Below are positions 49,686 through 58,968 of a stretch of DNA of 64,000 bases, in pieces (the stretch's first letter is position 1; every line of letters starts with the position of its first letter). The notes beneath the pieces are model-generated. The model was not told the origin of the DNA. It saw only the letters and a list, made by a program, of their open reading frames with translations, and made no database searches. The translations under genes were made by a program, and so were the position numbers. The stretch spans positions 573,096-637,095 of the forward strand of contig CAVUAO010000002.1 in NCBI GenBank assembly GCA_963739515.1, in the 5' to 3' direction. Source of the stretch: JBFYTX01 sp963739515. GTDB lineage: Bacteria; Chloroflexota; Dehalococcoidia; Dehalococcoidales; RBG-16-60-22.

Positions 49686-51283
49686 TCCTGGCTGAACTTG
49701 GCGCTGACCTCCATGGGATAGACCGCCTCCACCTCGAACGGGAGATAGTCGGCGGCCACTTCGGCATTGGGCAATATCTGGTAGACCAGCAGCTTCGCTG
49801 AAGGCGCCATCAGCGGCGTGACGCTAAAGGTAATATTTTTATCGGTAGTATAGTCGGAAAAGACGACCGTGCCGCGGGAAAGCACTTCGTAGTAAAAGTT
49901 CGTGGCGCGGTCGGTGGAATAGACCTTGAAGGAAATTTTTTGCCCGATTTTCAGCGTTCCTTCCGTCGTCTGTTCCAGGTGGATAAAGTTGCCGGAAGGC
50001 GAATAGGAAGCTTTTATCGTCTGTGAGATATAAGAGTCTCCGGAACTGGCTTCAATCATCATGGCGATGGCTTGCTCCGGCGGCGTGAGCTCAAGAAGCG
50101 CCTTACCTCTGGAGGTATTGATGTTTTTCTTTTCCGTCTTGAAATTATCGAAATTTTCATCCATATAGGTAATGGTAACGTTTGCCTGGCGTTCTAAGGG
50201 CTGATTGTCCGGGGTTTCCGTAAGCACCAGGACATTGAAAGGCAGGCCGGGTTTAAAAACCGAACCTTCCGGTATCAGTTGCAGGTTTACCGATGACTGC
50301 GCCACGGTAAGGAGTCGGCTGGTCTTTTCCACGTAGCCGGTCGATTTTTCGGTGACGATAACATCGAGCTGGACATTGCCCTGTCCGCCGGAAGCCGGCG
50401 TGCCCACGACATACCCGGCTGCCGGAACCTCAAAATCAATTTTTCCGTCTATTTCTTTCGTCAGGGTGGCGTATTTCTCCCATTGGCCGACGTATCTCGT
50501 GGCGACGATGGTCACCTCGCCGCTGACCGGTTTGCCGAAGCTGTACTCCGCCCCTATTTTCCCTTTAATCGGCTCGTTAACCAGAAACCATTCTTTAGGC
50601 AGGTCGACCGTGACCTCGTACTTGGGCAGGACGTACTCTTCCACCCGCACGTCCAGCTGGCTATTGGCTTTATCCGTAACGGCGTTGATTTTCCACACGC
50701 CGAGGTTGGGCTCATCGGAAAGGGGCAGGTCGACGCCGGCCATACCGTATTCGTCCGTCGTTACTTCCTCGTGAAAAATCTTGATGCCCTTGGCATCCAG
50801 CACATCCACTGCCACTGGCTCGGTGACCGGCTTCAGCTCGGGGTTGAGCGTAAGGACGCGCATGCGGATGGTCTGTCCCGGTTTATAAATAGGTTTGTCC
50901 GTTTCGATAAAGACCAGGAAGCTGTTTGCCACGTTAATGTCGGCTTTATCAGAGAAAGCGCTGCCCTTGATTTGGATTTCGTATTTGCCGTCGGCGACTT
51001 CGGGAATATCGAGGGAGACAGTGCCTTTACCGTCAACCGTCTGTTTGGCGCTGGTAATTTTCTGGCCGTCTTTTAAAAGGATGACTTCGACCTTTTCCTT
51101 CGCCGGTTTGTCGCCGGCGAAAAGCGCCAGGGAAATGGCTTCGGTGCGGCCGCTGTGGAGGACCTTGGGCAGGACCGCAACATAGCTGCTCGCCGCCAGC
51201 GCCGGCTGGCATGACGGCAGAAGCCCGATGATAAATACCGCCACTATTAGGAGACCTGATAACTTTAAAAGCCAGCTTTTCAT
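49682..51283 (-). CDS. Alpha-2-macroglobulin family protein, N-terminal part (lipoprotein)
   Basis: 533 aa. Hydrophobic signal (about 8-24) ends at LLPSC, a weak lipobox, so it is probably secreted and perhaps lipid-anchored. The chain is made of consecutive MG domains; ETDKPIYKPGQTIRMRVLTL (about residue 130) is the hallmark MG2 block, and VEEYVLPKYEVTVDLPKEWF follows. It ends KFSQE in a position where full-length homologues continue into VRPSRPIDV-like sequence, which is how the next ORF begins. GGGAGGTGG precedes the ATG. Either a frameshifted single gene or a coupled two-chain protein. Confidence 0.87.
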   Translation of the reverse strand: MKSWLLKLSGLLIVAVFIIGLLPSCQPALAASSYVAVLPKVLHSGRTEAISLALFAGDKPAKEKVEVILLKDGQKITSAKQTVDGKGTVSLDIPEVADGKYEIQIKGSAFSDKADINVANSFLVFIETDKPIYKPGQTIRMRVLTLNPELKPVTEPVAVDVLDAKGIKIFHEEVTTDEYGMAGVDLPLSDEPNLGVWKINAVTDKANSQLDVRVEEYVLPKYEVTVDLPKEWFLVNEPIKGKIGAEYSFGKPVSGEVTIVATRYVGQWEKYATLTKEIDGKIDFEVPAAGYVVGTPASGGQGNVQLDVIVTEKSTGYVEKTSRLLTVAQSSVNLQLIPEGSVFKPGLPFNVLVLTETPDNQPLERQANVTITYMDENFDNFKTEKKNINTSRGKALLELTPPEQAIAMMIEASSGDSYISQTIKASYSPSGNFIHLEQTTEGTLKIGQKISFKVYSTDRATNFYYEVLSRGTVVFSDYTTDKNITFSVTPLMAPSAKLLVYQILPNAEVAADYLPFEVEAVYPMEVSAKFSQE

Positions 51284-51383
51284 AGAGCCACCTCCCGGCG
51301 TGGTTTGTCCAACGCTACATACTGTATAACGTAAATACCTGGAAAAAGTTATGATAATACAAAGAGGCCGTTCAGAATGACTT

Positions 51384-51413
51384 TTGACACGAAAATCAAA
51401 TCATGCGTACAAT
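51384..51413 (+). promoter_or_regulatory. Sigma-70-type promoter for the AOR gene
   Basis: TTGACA (51384-51389), 18-bp spacer, TACAAT (51408-51413), 30 bp before the ATG; AAAGGAGA lies in between. Confidence 0.75.
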
Positions 51414-51442
51414 AAAGAAGAATAATTGCAAAAGGAGACACC

Positions 51443-53269
51443 ATGGCCAGTGGATATATGGGACAAATTCTCTGGGTTGACCTTTCGAAAGGGAAAATAA
51501 AGAGCGAAAAGCTCGATGAAAAGTTTTACCGGGACTTTATAGGGGGATATGGCATCGGGGCGAAGGTCCTCTATGACCATATGAAGCCCAAGGTGGACCC
51601 GCTGGGACCGGGTAATATACTCGGACTGATGACCGGGCCCTTCACCGGTACGCCCATTCCTTCCGGGGCGCGCTACGCCGCCGTGGGGAAATCGCCTATC
51701 ACCGGGGGGTGGGGAGACGCCAATTCGGGCGGGTATTTCGGCCCTTATCTGAAATTTGCCGGTTACGACGGCGTATTTTTTACCGGCATATCGCCCAAGC
51801 CGGTTTATCTTCTCATCGACGAGGGCAAAGCAGAACTGAAAGACGCCAGCCGTCTCTGGGGCAAAGACTCCTACGAGACTGAAGAAACGCTGATGGCTGA
51901 ATACGGCAAGAATTGCCGTGTCGCCTGCATCGGCCCGGCGGGGGAAAAGAAGTCCCTTATCGCGGCGATCATGACGGACAAAGGCTCGGCAGCCGGCCGC
52001 TCCGGGCTGGGGGCGGTGATGGGCTCCAAGAAACTCAAGGCGGTGGTCGCCAGGGGCACCATGCCGGTCCCAGTAGCGGATAAAGCCGCCGCTGAAAGAC
52101 TGAGGAAAGAACACGTCAAAGATCTGCTGGCGGCACCCGGCATGGGGGGGTTAAAGAGCCTGCATAGATTCGGCACTTCCTTCATGACCCATACCTCCGC
52201 TCATAGCGGCGATACCCCTGTCAGGAACTGGGGCGGCATCGGCGTCAGGGACCTGCCAGACGTGGAAGGTTTAAAGAACACGGTACTGGAGACTTACGTG
52301 GAGAAGCTGAGCGGTTGCTGGCACTGTCCGGTGGCCTGCAAAGCGGTCCTCAAAGAGGGCACCGGCGAATATAAATACGCGGCAGGAATCCGACGGCCGG
52401 AGTACGAGACACAGGGAAGCTTCGGGGCATGCTGCTCCAACAGCAATACCGAGTCTATCAACATGGCTAACGATATCTGCAATCGTTACGGCCTAGACAC
52501 GATTTCCGCCGGGACGGTTATCGCTTTTGCCATCGAATGCTATGAAAACGGCATCATCACCAAGAAAGATACCGGAGGCATCGATCTTAAATGGGGTAAC
52601 CATAAGGCTATGGTAGCCATGACCAAGAAGATGGCCAAGAGAGAAGGCCTGGGCGATAAACTCGCCGACGGCGTGAAGGTAGCGGCCCAAAAAATCGGGA
52701 AAGGGGCGGAAAAGTTTGCCGTGCACGTGGGCGGGCAGGAGGTGGGCATGCACGACCCTAAGCTGGCGGGATTCGGCCCGGGAGCCGGCGCGCGGTACCA
52801 GATGGACGCTACCCCCGGGCGCCATACCGCGAGTTTTGGGCCCGGCAGTTTCTCCAGCCATATCGTCAATGCCAGCGGACTCTGCCTAATCGGGTTCGGT
52901 TTCGGGGGAGGTCCCCAAAAACTGGTGAAGTTTTTAAACGCCGTCACCGGCTCGGGTTATACGCTTAAGTCGGTTCTCAAGGCGGGCGAAAGAATTGCCG
53001 TCATGAGGCACCTTTTTAACCTGCGCGAGGGCATCAAAGAGCTGGAGTGGACGCCGCACCCCAGGATTACCGGCGACCCGCCTCAGGAGATGGGCCCGCT
53101 TGCCGGAGTCACGGTTGACCAGAAAGGCCAGGTGTTCTGGAACCTTGGCGCCCTGGACTGGGATATGAAGACTACCAAGCCGAGTAAGAAAAAACTGCAG
53201 GACCTCGGCTTCAACGAGATCGCGGAAGAGCTTTGGCCGCCGAGGAAGGGCCCTCCCGGCCCGCCTTAG
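51443..53269 (+). CDS. Aldehyde ferredoxin oxidoreductase (tungsten-containing AOR family)
   Basis: 608 aa. It has the N-terminal pterin-binding domain (FIGGYGIGAKVLYDHM, then TGTPIPSGARYAAVGKSPIT) and the GGYFGPYLKFAGYDG motif. Cluster ligands appear as GCWHCPVAC plus Cys in NASGLCLIG, which hold one 4Fe-4S. The family oxidises aldehydes to acids or runs in reverse, with ferredoxin. There is no signal peptide, so it is cytosolic. The URO-D-like gene follows behind a terminator and its own promoter, so the two are not necessarily cotranscribed. Confidence 0.93.
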   Translation: MASGYMGQILWVDLSKGKIKSEKLDEKFYRDFIGGYGIGAKVLYDHMKPKVDPLGPGNILGLMTGPFTGTPIPSGARYAAVGKSPITGGWGDANSGGYFGPYLKFAGYDGVFFTGISPKPVYLLIDEGKAELKDASRLWGKDSYETEETLMAEYGKNCRVACIGPAGEKKSLIAAIMTDKGSAAGRSGLGAVMGSKKLKAVVARGTMPVPVADKAAAERLRKEHVKDLLAAPGMGGLKSLHRFGTSFMTHTSAHSGDTPVRNWGGIGVRDLPDVEGLKNTVLETYVEKLSGCWHCPVACKAVLKEGTGEYKYAAGIRRPEYETQGSFGACCSNSNTESINMANDICNRYGLDTISAGTVIAFAIECYENGIITKKDTGGIDLKWGNHKAMVAMTKKMAKREGLGDKLADGVKVAAQKIGKGAEKFAVHVGGQEVGMHDPKLAGFGPGAGARYQMDATPGRHTASFGPGSFSSHIVNASGLCLIGFGFGGGPQKLVKFLNAVTGSGYTLKSVLKAGERIAVMRHLFNLREGIKELEWTPHPRITGDPPQEMGPLAGVTVDQKGQVFWNLGALDWDMKTTKPSKKKLQDLGFNEIAEELWPPRKGPPGPP

Positions 53270-53296
53270 TGGTCAATCTTCTTTGACTGATAAAAT

Positions 53297-53325
53297 GAGC
53301 CCGGGGGTTGATTGCCTCCGGGCTC
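53297..53325 (+). terminator. Terminator after AOR
   Basis: GAGCCCGG...CCGGGCTC stem with a GC-rich inner pairing (GG/CC) and a TATTCTT tail, 27 bp after the AOR stop. Confidence 0.75.
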
Positions 53326-53346
53326 TATTCTTACTAAAAAGGTTTT

Positions 53347-53376
53347 TTGTATTATCACCCCTCACGCTGGTATAAT
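53347..53376 (+). promoter_or_regulatory. Promoter for the URO-D/TPP gene pair
   Basis: TTGTAT (53347-53352), 18-bp spacer, perfect TATAAT (53371-53376), 45 bp before the ATG at 53422. Confidence 0.7.
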
Positions 53377-53421
53377 CATGATTAAATATTTGATATCTGA
53401 TGAGAAAGGAATAAATCGAGC

Positions 53422-54768
53422 ATGACTGACAAGACCTGGGCAGAGATGACCCCACAGGAAAAAAGAGACCATCGTTTAAACAGTTGGCTGAATAACTGGG
53501 GCAACAAATTTCCCAACGCCGAAGCCGAAAAGGCTTATAAGACGAGAGTGCAGCGGCTAATCGACGTGTATAACGTTAAAGAGCCGGACCGGGTGCCGGT
53601 GAACCTGCCGGTGGGCAACCTGCCTCAGAAGCTGGCGGGCATTGACGCCCATACGGCCATGTACGATTACGAAAAAGCCCTTCAGGCCGTCCAGAAATTC
53701 AATGAAAAATACGGCGAGGAGCTGGAATATTCCGCCGGACTTTTTTATACCCCGGGGCGGATCCTCGATATGGTTGACTATAAACTGTATGCCTGGCCGG
53801 GGCACGGTCTCGCCAAGGATGGCACTACCTGGCAGTTCATCGAGGGCGAATATATGAGGGACGACGAGTACGATGACCTCATCCGCGACCCCTCCGATTT
53901 CTGGATGAGGACTTACCTGCCCCGCGTCTTCGGCATTCTTAAACCTATGCAGATGTTCCAGCCGCTCACCAATATCACGGAAAACGTCCACGTCAGCCAG
54001 TTCATGCCCCTGGCATATCCCCAGGTGCAGGAGATGCTCCAGAAGATGCTGGATATCGGCAAAGAATACCAGCGGGTTTTCCAGTTCATGGCCAGGGCCA
54101 GCACCGGGGCAACACAATACGGCGCGTTCCTGGGCGGCGGCTTCGCTAAAGCCCCCTTCGATACCCTGGGAGATACGCTGCGGGGCACTACCAATATCAT
54201 GAAAGACATGTTCCGTCGACCGGAAAAGCTGCTTAAAGCCCTTGACGTGATGGCGGACGTGCAAATAGCCAACGTCCTGAAATCGCCCAACATCGATAAA
54301 TTGAACCTGGTAATGTATCCCCTCCATAAGGGCGCCGACGGCTGGATGTCCCACAAGCAGTTCGAGACCTTCTACTGGCCGTCACTGAAAAAAGTCATGA
54401 ACGCCTTTATCAACGAAGGCCTTATCCAGAACCTGTTCGCCGAGGGCAGCTTTAACACCCGCCTGGAATATATCGATGAGTTCCCCAAGGGCTCGGTGGC
54501 ATGGTATTTCGACCGCACGGATATGTCCAGCGCCAAGAAGACACTCGGCAAGAAATACTGCATCCAGGGCAACGTGCCGTCTTCGCTGATCGTCACCGGT
54601 GACCCCAAAGACGTTAAAGAGTACTGCCGCAAGTTAATCGAGGAATGCGGCAAGGGCGGCGGATTTATCCTTGCGGCTGGCTCCGTGGCGGATAATCCCA
54701 AGCTGGAAAACCTCCGGGCGATGATGGAAGCGGTGCGGGAATACGGGTGGTATAAAAAACCGCGGTAA
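53422..54768 (+). CDS. Uroporphyrinogen decarboxylase family protein (not HemE)
   Basis: 448 aa, longer than true HemE (~345 aa), with the URO-D barrel pattern: RVQRLIDVYNVKEPDRVPVN, FVPLHKGADGWM-like (VMYPLHKGADGWMSHKQF), SVAWYFDRTD and a terminal GGGFILAAGS. The HemE N-terminal substrate arginine motif is absent. Relatives include cobamide-dependent methyltransferases (MtaA/CmuA type). It carries no corrinoid domain. Start ATG with AGAAAGGA. The TPP-enzyme gene follows after 2 bp, so they probably act together. Substrate unknown. Confidence 0.8.
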   Translation: MTDKTWAEMTPQEKRDHRLNSWLNNWGNKFPNAEAEKAYKTRVQRLIDVYNVKEPDRVPVNLPVGNLPQKLAGIDAHTAMYDYEKALQAVQKFNEKYGEELEYSAGLFYTPGRILDMVDYKLYAWPGHGLAKDGTTWQFIEGEYMRDDEYDDLIRDPSDFWMRTYLPRVFGILKPMQMFQPLTNITENVHVSQFMPLAYPQVQEMLQKMLDIGKEYQRVFQFMARASTGATQYGAFLGGGFAKAPFDTLGDTLRGTTNIMKDMFRRPEKLLKALDVMADVQIANVLKSPNIDKLNLVMYPLHKGADGWMSHKQFETFYWPSLKKVMNAFINEGLIQNLFAEGSFNTRLEYIDEFPKGSVAWYFDRTDMSSAKKTLGKKYCIQGNVPSSLIVTGDPKDVKEYCRKLIEECGKGGGFILAAGSVADNPKLENLRAMMEAVREYGWYKKPR

Positions 54769-54770
54769 AT

Positions 54771-56444
54771 ATGGAAGAATATAACACCATTAACACCATT
54801 ATCGATGTGTGTAACGCCTATGGCGTGGAGTTCGTGTTCTTCAACCCCGGCATCGATAACGTCCCCTTTCTGGAAACGATTTCTAAATACCGGGCGTCGG
54901 GCCGGAAAGCCCCGCGGGGTATCCTCTGCCTGGATGAGTTCGTGGCAATGACGGCCGCCCATGGCAACTACATGGCTTCGGGTAAGCCGCAGGTGGTCTC
55001 AGTACATTCGGAACTGGGCACTTTGCAGGTTGGCGGCGCCCTGCACAACGCCCAATGGGGCAAAGTGCCCCTGGTGTTTTTCACCGAAATCCAGGGACCG
55101 CCGCAGCGCACCAACTGGCGCGGCGAACCGTTCGACCAGGGCATCATGGTACGCAACTTCGTCAAGTGGGACCACCAGCTCACGGCCGGTGAAAATGTCG
55201 GCGAGGCATTTAATAAGGCTTTCCATATCGCCGCCACCGAGCCTTATGGTCCGGTTTACCTGGCTTTACCGCGGGAAACCCTCTGGAGCAAGGGTAAAAA
55301 ATCAACAAATCGACCCCGGAAAATCGCCCGGGAAAAAGTCCCTGCGGCCGACACCACCCTTCTTAATAAAGCCGCCGGGAGGCTACTCAATGCTGAAAAC
55401 CCCCTTATCGTCACCGGTTATTACGGCAGGAACCCGACGGCGGTGGCTTCTCTCGTGGAACTGGCCGAGACGCTGGCCGCCCGGGTGCTGACCGCCGATG
55501 TGCGGGTGAATTTCCCCAACACGCACCCCATGGCGGCTTACCTATCACCGTCGGGCGGCTTCGGCAATCCGCTTCTGACCAAAGCCGATGTTATCCTGGC
55601 TATTGATTACGATATGCATTATGCGTCGGGGCTGGTCTCGCTCATGCCAGGGGTTAAAATAATTCACATCGATATCGACACCGCCAAAAAGGGCGTGCCG
55701 CTCTGGGGCAAAAAGCCGGACATCCTCATTAAAGCCGATTCCAGCCAGGCGGTACCGACGCTGACGGAAATCATCAAACAGAAACTGACGACGGAAAAAC
55801 GGGCGCAGCTAAAGAAACGCTACCAGCAACTGGAAGCCGAGCATAAAAAGTTTGACGGCGAATGGCACGCCCTGGCGGTGAGCCATGCCGACCGCCGGCC
55901 GATTTCCGCCCACTGGCTGAGTCACTGCATCGATGAGGCCATTGACGATGATACCATCGTCGTGAACCAGACTATCTCGCCGTCGGTAATCGTGGCCCAC
56001 CTGGTCCATCGCTCCCGGCCTGGCACGCTGCTCTCCTGCGCGGGAGGCTGTATCGGCTGGGCGCCCGGGGCGGCGCTGGGAGTTAAGCTAGCGGCGCCGG
56101 ATAAGACCGTGGTCAGCCTGATGGGCGACGGCGCTTTTATCTACGGCTGCCCGGAAGCATCGCTATGGTCGGCGAGTTTTTATAAAGCGCCATTCCTGGC
56201 GATTATCTATGATAACCAGGGTTACGGGGCGATCAAAGGGCTCTTCCGGGAAAAATACGACGTGGATAACATGGGCGCCGATATCACGACCCCGCCCGAT
56301 TACTCGCTGATTGCCCGCGCTAATAACGCCTACGGGCGCATGGTGGACGACCCCGACGATGTCCCCAAAGCGCTGAAGGACTGCCTGGCGGTAGTACGCG
56401 GCGGTCAGGCGGCCGTGCTGGACGTGAGACTCGCCCCAGTATAG
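54771..56444 (+). CDS. Thiamine pyrophosphate-dependent enzyme (acetolactate synthase/decarboxylase superfamily)
   Basis: 557 aa with the three-domain layout: Pyr domain (1-170) with a Glu in LDEFVAMTAAHGNYM for cofactor activation, central domain (about 195-330), and PP domain with GDGAFIYGCPEASLW ending in YDNQGYG (the GDG...N metal site). It could decarboxylate or ligate 2-oxoacids; the divergent sequence does not allow a specific name. The start is 2 bp after the URO-D-like stop (TAAATATG). Coupled expression suggests a shared pathway. Confidence 0.85.
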   Translation: MEEYNTINTIIDVCNAYGVEFVFFNPGIDNVPFLETISKYRASGRKAPRGILCLDEFVAMTAAHGNYMASGKPQVVSVHSELGTLQVGGALHNAQWGKVPLVFFTEIQGPPQRTNWRGEPFDQGIMVRNFVKWDHQLTAGENVGEAFNKAFHIAATEPYGPVYLALPRETLWSKGKKSTNRPRKIAREKVPAADTTLLNKAAGRLLNAENPLIVTGYYGRNPTAVASLVELAETLAARVLTADVRVNFPNTHPMAAYLSPSGGFGNPLLTKADVILAIDYDMHYASGLVSLMPGVKIIHIDIDTAKKGVPLWGKKPDILIKADSSQAVPTLTEIIKQKLTTEKRAQLKKRYQQLEAEHKKFDGEWHALAVSHADRRPISAHWLSHCIDEAIDDDTIVVNQTISPSVIVAHLVHRSRPGTLLSCAGGCIGWAPGAALGVKLAAPDKTVVSLMGDGAFIYGCPEASLWSASFYKAPFLAIIYDNQGYGAIKGLFREKYDVDNMGADITTPPDYSLIARANNAYGRMVDDPDDVPKALKDCLAVVRGGQAAVLDVRLAPV

Positions 56445-56452
56445 CGCCAGGC

Positions 56453-58000
56453 CTATAACGGCGGCGTAAACAGCATGTCAAATTTGTCCCAGGCGCGACG
56501 TTCATCTTCAAATGGGGCCGCTTCAACGCGGGTCTTTTTATCCAGAACCATGGTCATCCGGTCTTTACCGTAAACGGGCCATTTCCCGATAGACTTGCAG
56601 GATGGGTCGCCGATGTGCATAAAAGCTATCGTGGAATCCTGAATCTTGGTGGCCAAGGCTTGCTCCTCCGGGCCGTCGCCGCTGAAATCGTGGTCGAGGC
56701 ACCCGAAAAGGAAAGGATTATCCAGTCCGTGCATCGCGCCCAGGACGCCGCCCATCGCGGGAGACCTTAAAATAAACAGATAATTGTAAGCCGGCGTACC
56801 GTTATCCCGCTGTAGCTCAACAAGCCGGACGGTCGGAATACGGAACATGAAATCCGTATTTATCGTGCCCAGGATTTCGGCTGGAGGCGGTTCGCCGCGG
56901 CGTTTCTTTAATGCCGCACGATACACTTTTATCAAATCAGCCACCATTTCTCCGGGCAACAGGTCATTCAGCCTTTTTACCAGTCCTGCCTCGTCCAGGT
57001 TACGTACGGTGGGGTCCATGGTGCTCATCATCTTGAGCTCATCCAGAGAAGTCCCGGCGATAACGGGAATATTTTTCGCCGAACCTTTTTTAATCGCGGT
57101 CATCGGCCATTCGGGAAGGACTTTGCCATCCATGACCGGTTGAAACGGCGTCGCCCGGTATTCTTCCGTGCGTAGTTTAATCTGCAGTTCCTGCTGGGCA
57201 TCCATCAACTGCTTGGTCGTAAGATTACGCAAGGCGTCTACATCCTTGCCGATAAGCTTAAGGATTTTCAGGAATTTTTCCGCTATCTTTACCGCGCTCT
57301 CCAAAGTGCCGACGACATTACTGGAGCCGCTCCGGTTAATGGCTTTTTGGAATTTCCCGCGGGCGAGAGGCATGCTCAGGAGGTCACCGGTGCTCATACC
57401 GCCGGCGGAAAACCCGGAGACCGTGATATTATCCGGGTCACCCCCGAAAGCTTTAATATTTGCCACTACCCATTCCAGCGCGGTAACCTGGTCGAGCAGA
57501 CCCTCGTTGCCGGTAGCGGGTATTTTACCGCCGGTTATCTCTTTAAGATTCAGGAAACCAAAAGCACCCAGACGGTAGTTAACACTAACCAGGACAATAT
57601 TGCCGCGCCGGGGCAGCGTGCCGTTCTCCAGTAAAGATTCGCAACCGGCGCCAATGATAAAAGCGCCGCCGTGAATCCAGAAGAGGACGGGGCGTCGGGC
57701 GCCATCGAGGCCGGGAGTCCAGATATTCAATGAGAGGCAGTCTTCATCTTGTACCGTGGTCCCAAAGGTCGGGGCGCTCGGCATGGGTATCGGCATCACG
57801 TTCTGAGGGGCCATCGCCCCATATTCTTTTGCCAGGCGGACGCCGCTCCAGGGCTTCACCGGCTGCGGTGGCATCCACCGTAATTTGCCGACGGGCGGCA
57901 CAGCGTAAGGAACGCCCTTGAACACATAAAGGCCGTTTTCAAAGCTCCCCTCAAGCTTCCCGGATTTTGTCGTCACCAATGCTTTTTTGTTGTTGCTCAC
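56453..58000 (-). CDS. Type B carboxylesterase/lipase
   Basis: 515 aa alpha/beta-hydrolase. It has VFKGVPYAVPPVGKLRW near the start, oxyanion hole HGGAFIIGAG, the EDCLSLNIWTP motif, and the nucleophile Ser in VSGFSAGGMSTG. No signal peptide, so it is cytoplasmic. It ends convergently 8 bp from the TPP gene. It hydrolyses carboxylic esters, with an unknown substrate. Intragenic frames on the other strand are shadows. Confidence 0.92.
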   Translation of the reverse strand: MSNNKKALVTTKSGKLEGSFENGLYVFKGVPYAVPPVGKLRWMPPQPVKPWSGVRLAKEYGAMAPQNVMPIPMPSAPTFGTTVQDEDCLSLNIWTPGLDGARRPVLFWIHGGAFIIGAGCESLLENGTLPRRGNIVLVSVNYRLGAFGFLNLKEITGGKIPATGNEGLLDQVTALEWVVANIKAFGGDPDNITVSGFSAGGMSTGDLLSMPLARGKFQKAINRSGSSNVVGTLESAVKIAEKFLKILKLIGKDVDALRNLTTKQLMDAQQELQIKLRTEEYRATPFQPVMDGKVLPEWPMTAIKKGSAKNIPVIAGTSLDELKMMSTMDPTVRNLDEAGLVKRLNDLLPGEMVADLIKVYRAALKKRRGEPPPAEILGTINTDFMFRIPTVRLVELQRDNGTPAYNYLFILRSPAMGGVLGAMHGLDNPFLFGCLDHDFSGDGPEEQALATKIQDSTIAFMHIGDPSCKSIGKWPVYGKDRMTMVLDKKTRVEAAPFEDERRAWDKFDMLFTPPL

Positions 58001-58191
58001 AGAGTTCCTCCCTTTGTCGACTGCAAAAATTCTTTTTAACTAAACTAATTTATCACTTATGAGGATATTAAGCCAATTTTCCATAGTACCGTCTTTTATT
58101 TTTAAGATTCCGCAATTATCACATATATATCAATTATTTAAACTGATTGCACATATATTAACCAACTTTATTACGTTTTGGTTATAGACTA
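58001..58191. other. AT-rich divergent region
   Basis: This stretch lies between the carboxylesterase and the molybdoenzyme operon and is very AT-rich. It contains ATTGCACA at 58146-58153, whose inverse TGTGCAAT lies within the promoter at 58203-58210, a possible looping operator. I see no gene. Confidence 0.5.
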
Positions 58192-58220
58192 TTGACAATT
58201 ACTGTGCAATATGATAATAT
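58192..58220 (+). promoter_or_regulatory. Promoter for the molybdoenzyme operon
   Basis: Perfect TTGACA (58192-58197), 17-bp spacer, TAATAT (58215-58220), 20 bp before the ATG. The spacer contains TGTGCAAT. Confidence 0.75.
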
Positions 58221-58240
58221 CTAAATGGAGGTAAACGAAA

Positions 58241-58967
58241 ATGCGTTGGGGAATGGTCGTTGATTTATCTAAATGTGTACGGTGCTATGCCTGTATCGCC
58301 GCTTGCCGTGTCGAGCATTTCCTGCCGATGGGCATGTCCTGGCCCCGGCTGGTAGCTCTGGAAACCAATCACGGCAGCCCGGAGGTATCCACATACTCAG
58401 TCCGCTGCAATCAGTGCCAGAACGCTCCCTGTGTTGAGGCGTGCCCAACCGGTGCTACCCGGCGGCGTGAAGACGGTATTGTCGTGGTCGACCAGGACAA
58501 GTGTGTCGGCTGCCGTTATTGCGTTATCGCCTGCCCTTACCAGAACCGTACCTTCCTCTCCAAAGATAAAGATAAGGGCTTTTTCCCGGGTCAGAATTCA
58601 GACCGATTTTGAAAAAGCCGGTAAGGAACTGTATTCCCACCAGCTCGGCACGACGGAGAAATGTAACTTCTGCGTCGAAAGGATTGATGCCGGACGGGCT
58701 AAAGGACTAAAGCCCGGAACCGACCGTGAGGCTACGCCCGCCTGTGTGAATACCTGCCCTGCCCGGGCGCTTACCTTCGGCGACCTCGACGACCCGGAGA
58801 GCGAAGTATCGAAAATAATTAAGAATAGAAAGGGATTTCAGTTGCACCCGGAATATAATACCGACCCGTCTGTATTTTTTATCGATGGAAAAATCGGACA
58901 AACAGAAGCAACACCCGAAACAGGAGAGAGCCGACGTGAGCCGGTAAGTTCGGGAGCGGAGAAATAA
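58241..58967 (+). pseudogene. 4Fe-4S electron-transfer subunit (DmsB/PsrB type), frameshifted
   Basis: Frame 1 (58241-58612) starts RWGMVVDLSKCVRCYACIAA and carries three cysteine clusters, with CNQCQNAPCVEACPTGAT and CVGCRYCVIACPY. Frame 2 continues from about 58590 with DFEKAGKELYSHQLGTTEKC and a fourth cluster, CVNTCPARALTFGDL, to 58967. Joined, the protein is ~242 aa with four 4Fe-4S motifs, the usual layout of such subunits. One indel between about 58,580 and 58,607 breaks it. GGAGGT precedes the ATG. The following genes are intact, so a sequencing error is quite possible. Confidence 0.85.
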
Positions 58968-58968
58968 T

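Noticed and set aside
48522..49721. 399-aa plus-strand ORF antisense to the macroglobulin gene
   Set aside because: It lies wholly within a coding gene with strong family similarity, has no recognisable domain, and is explained by GC-rich codon use of the real gene.
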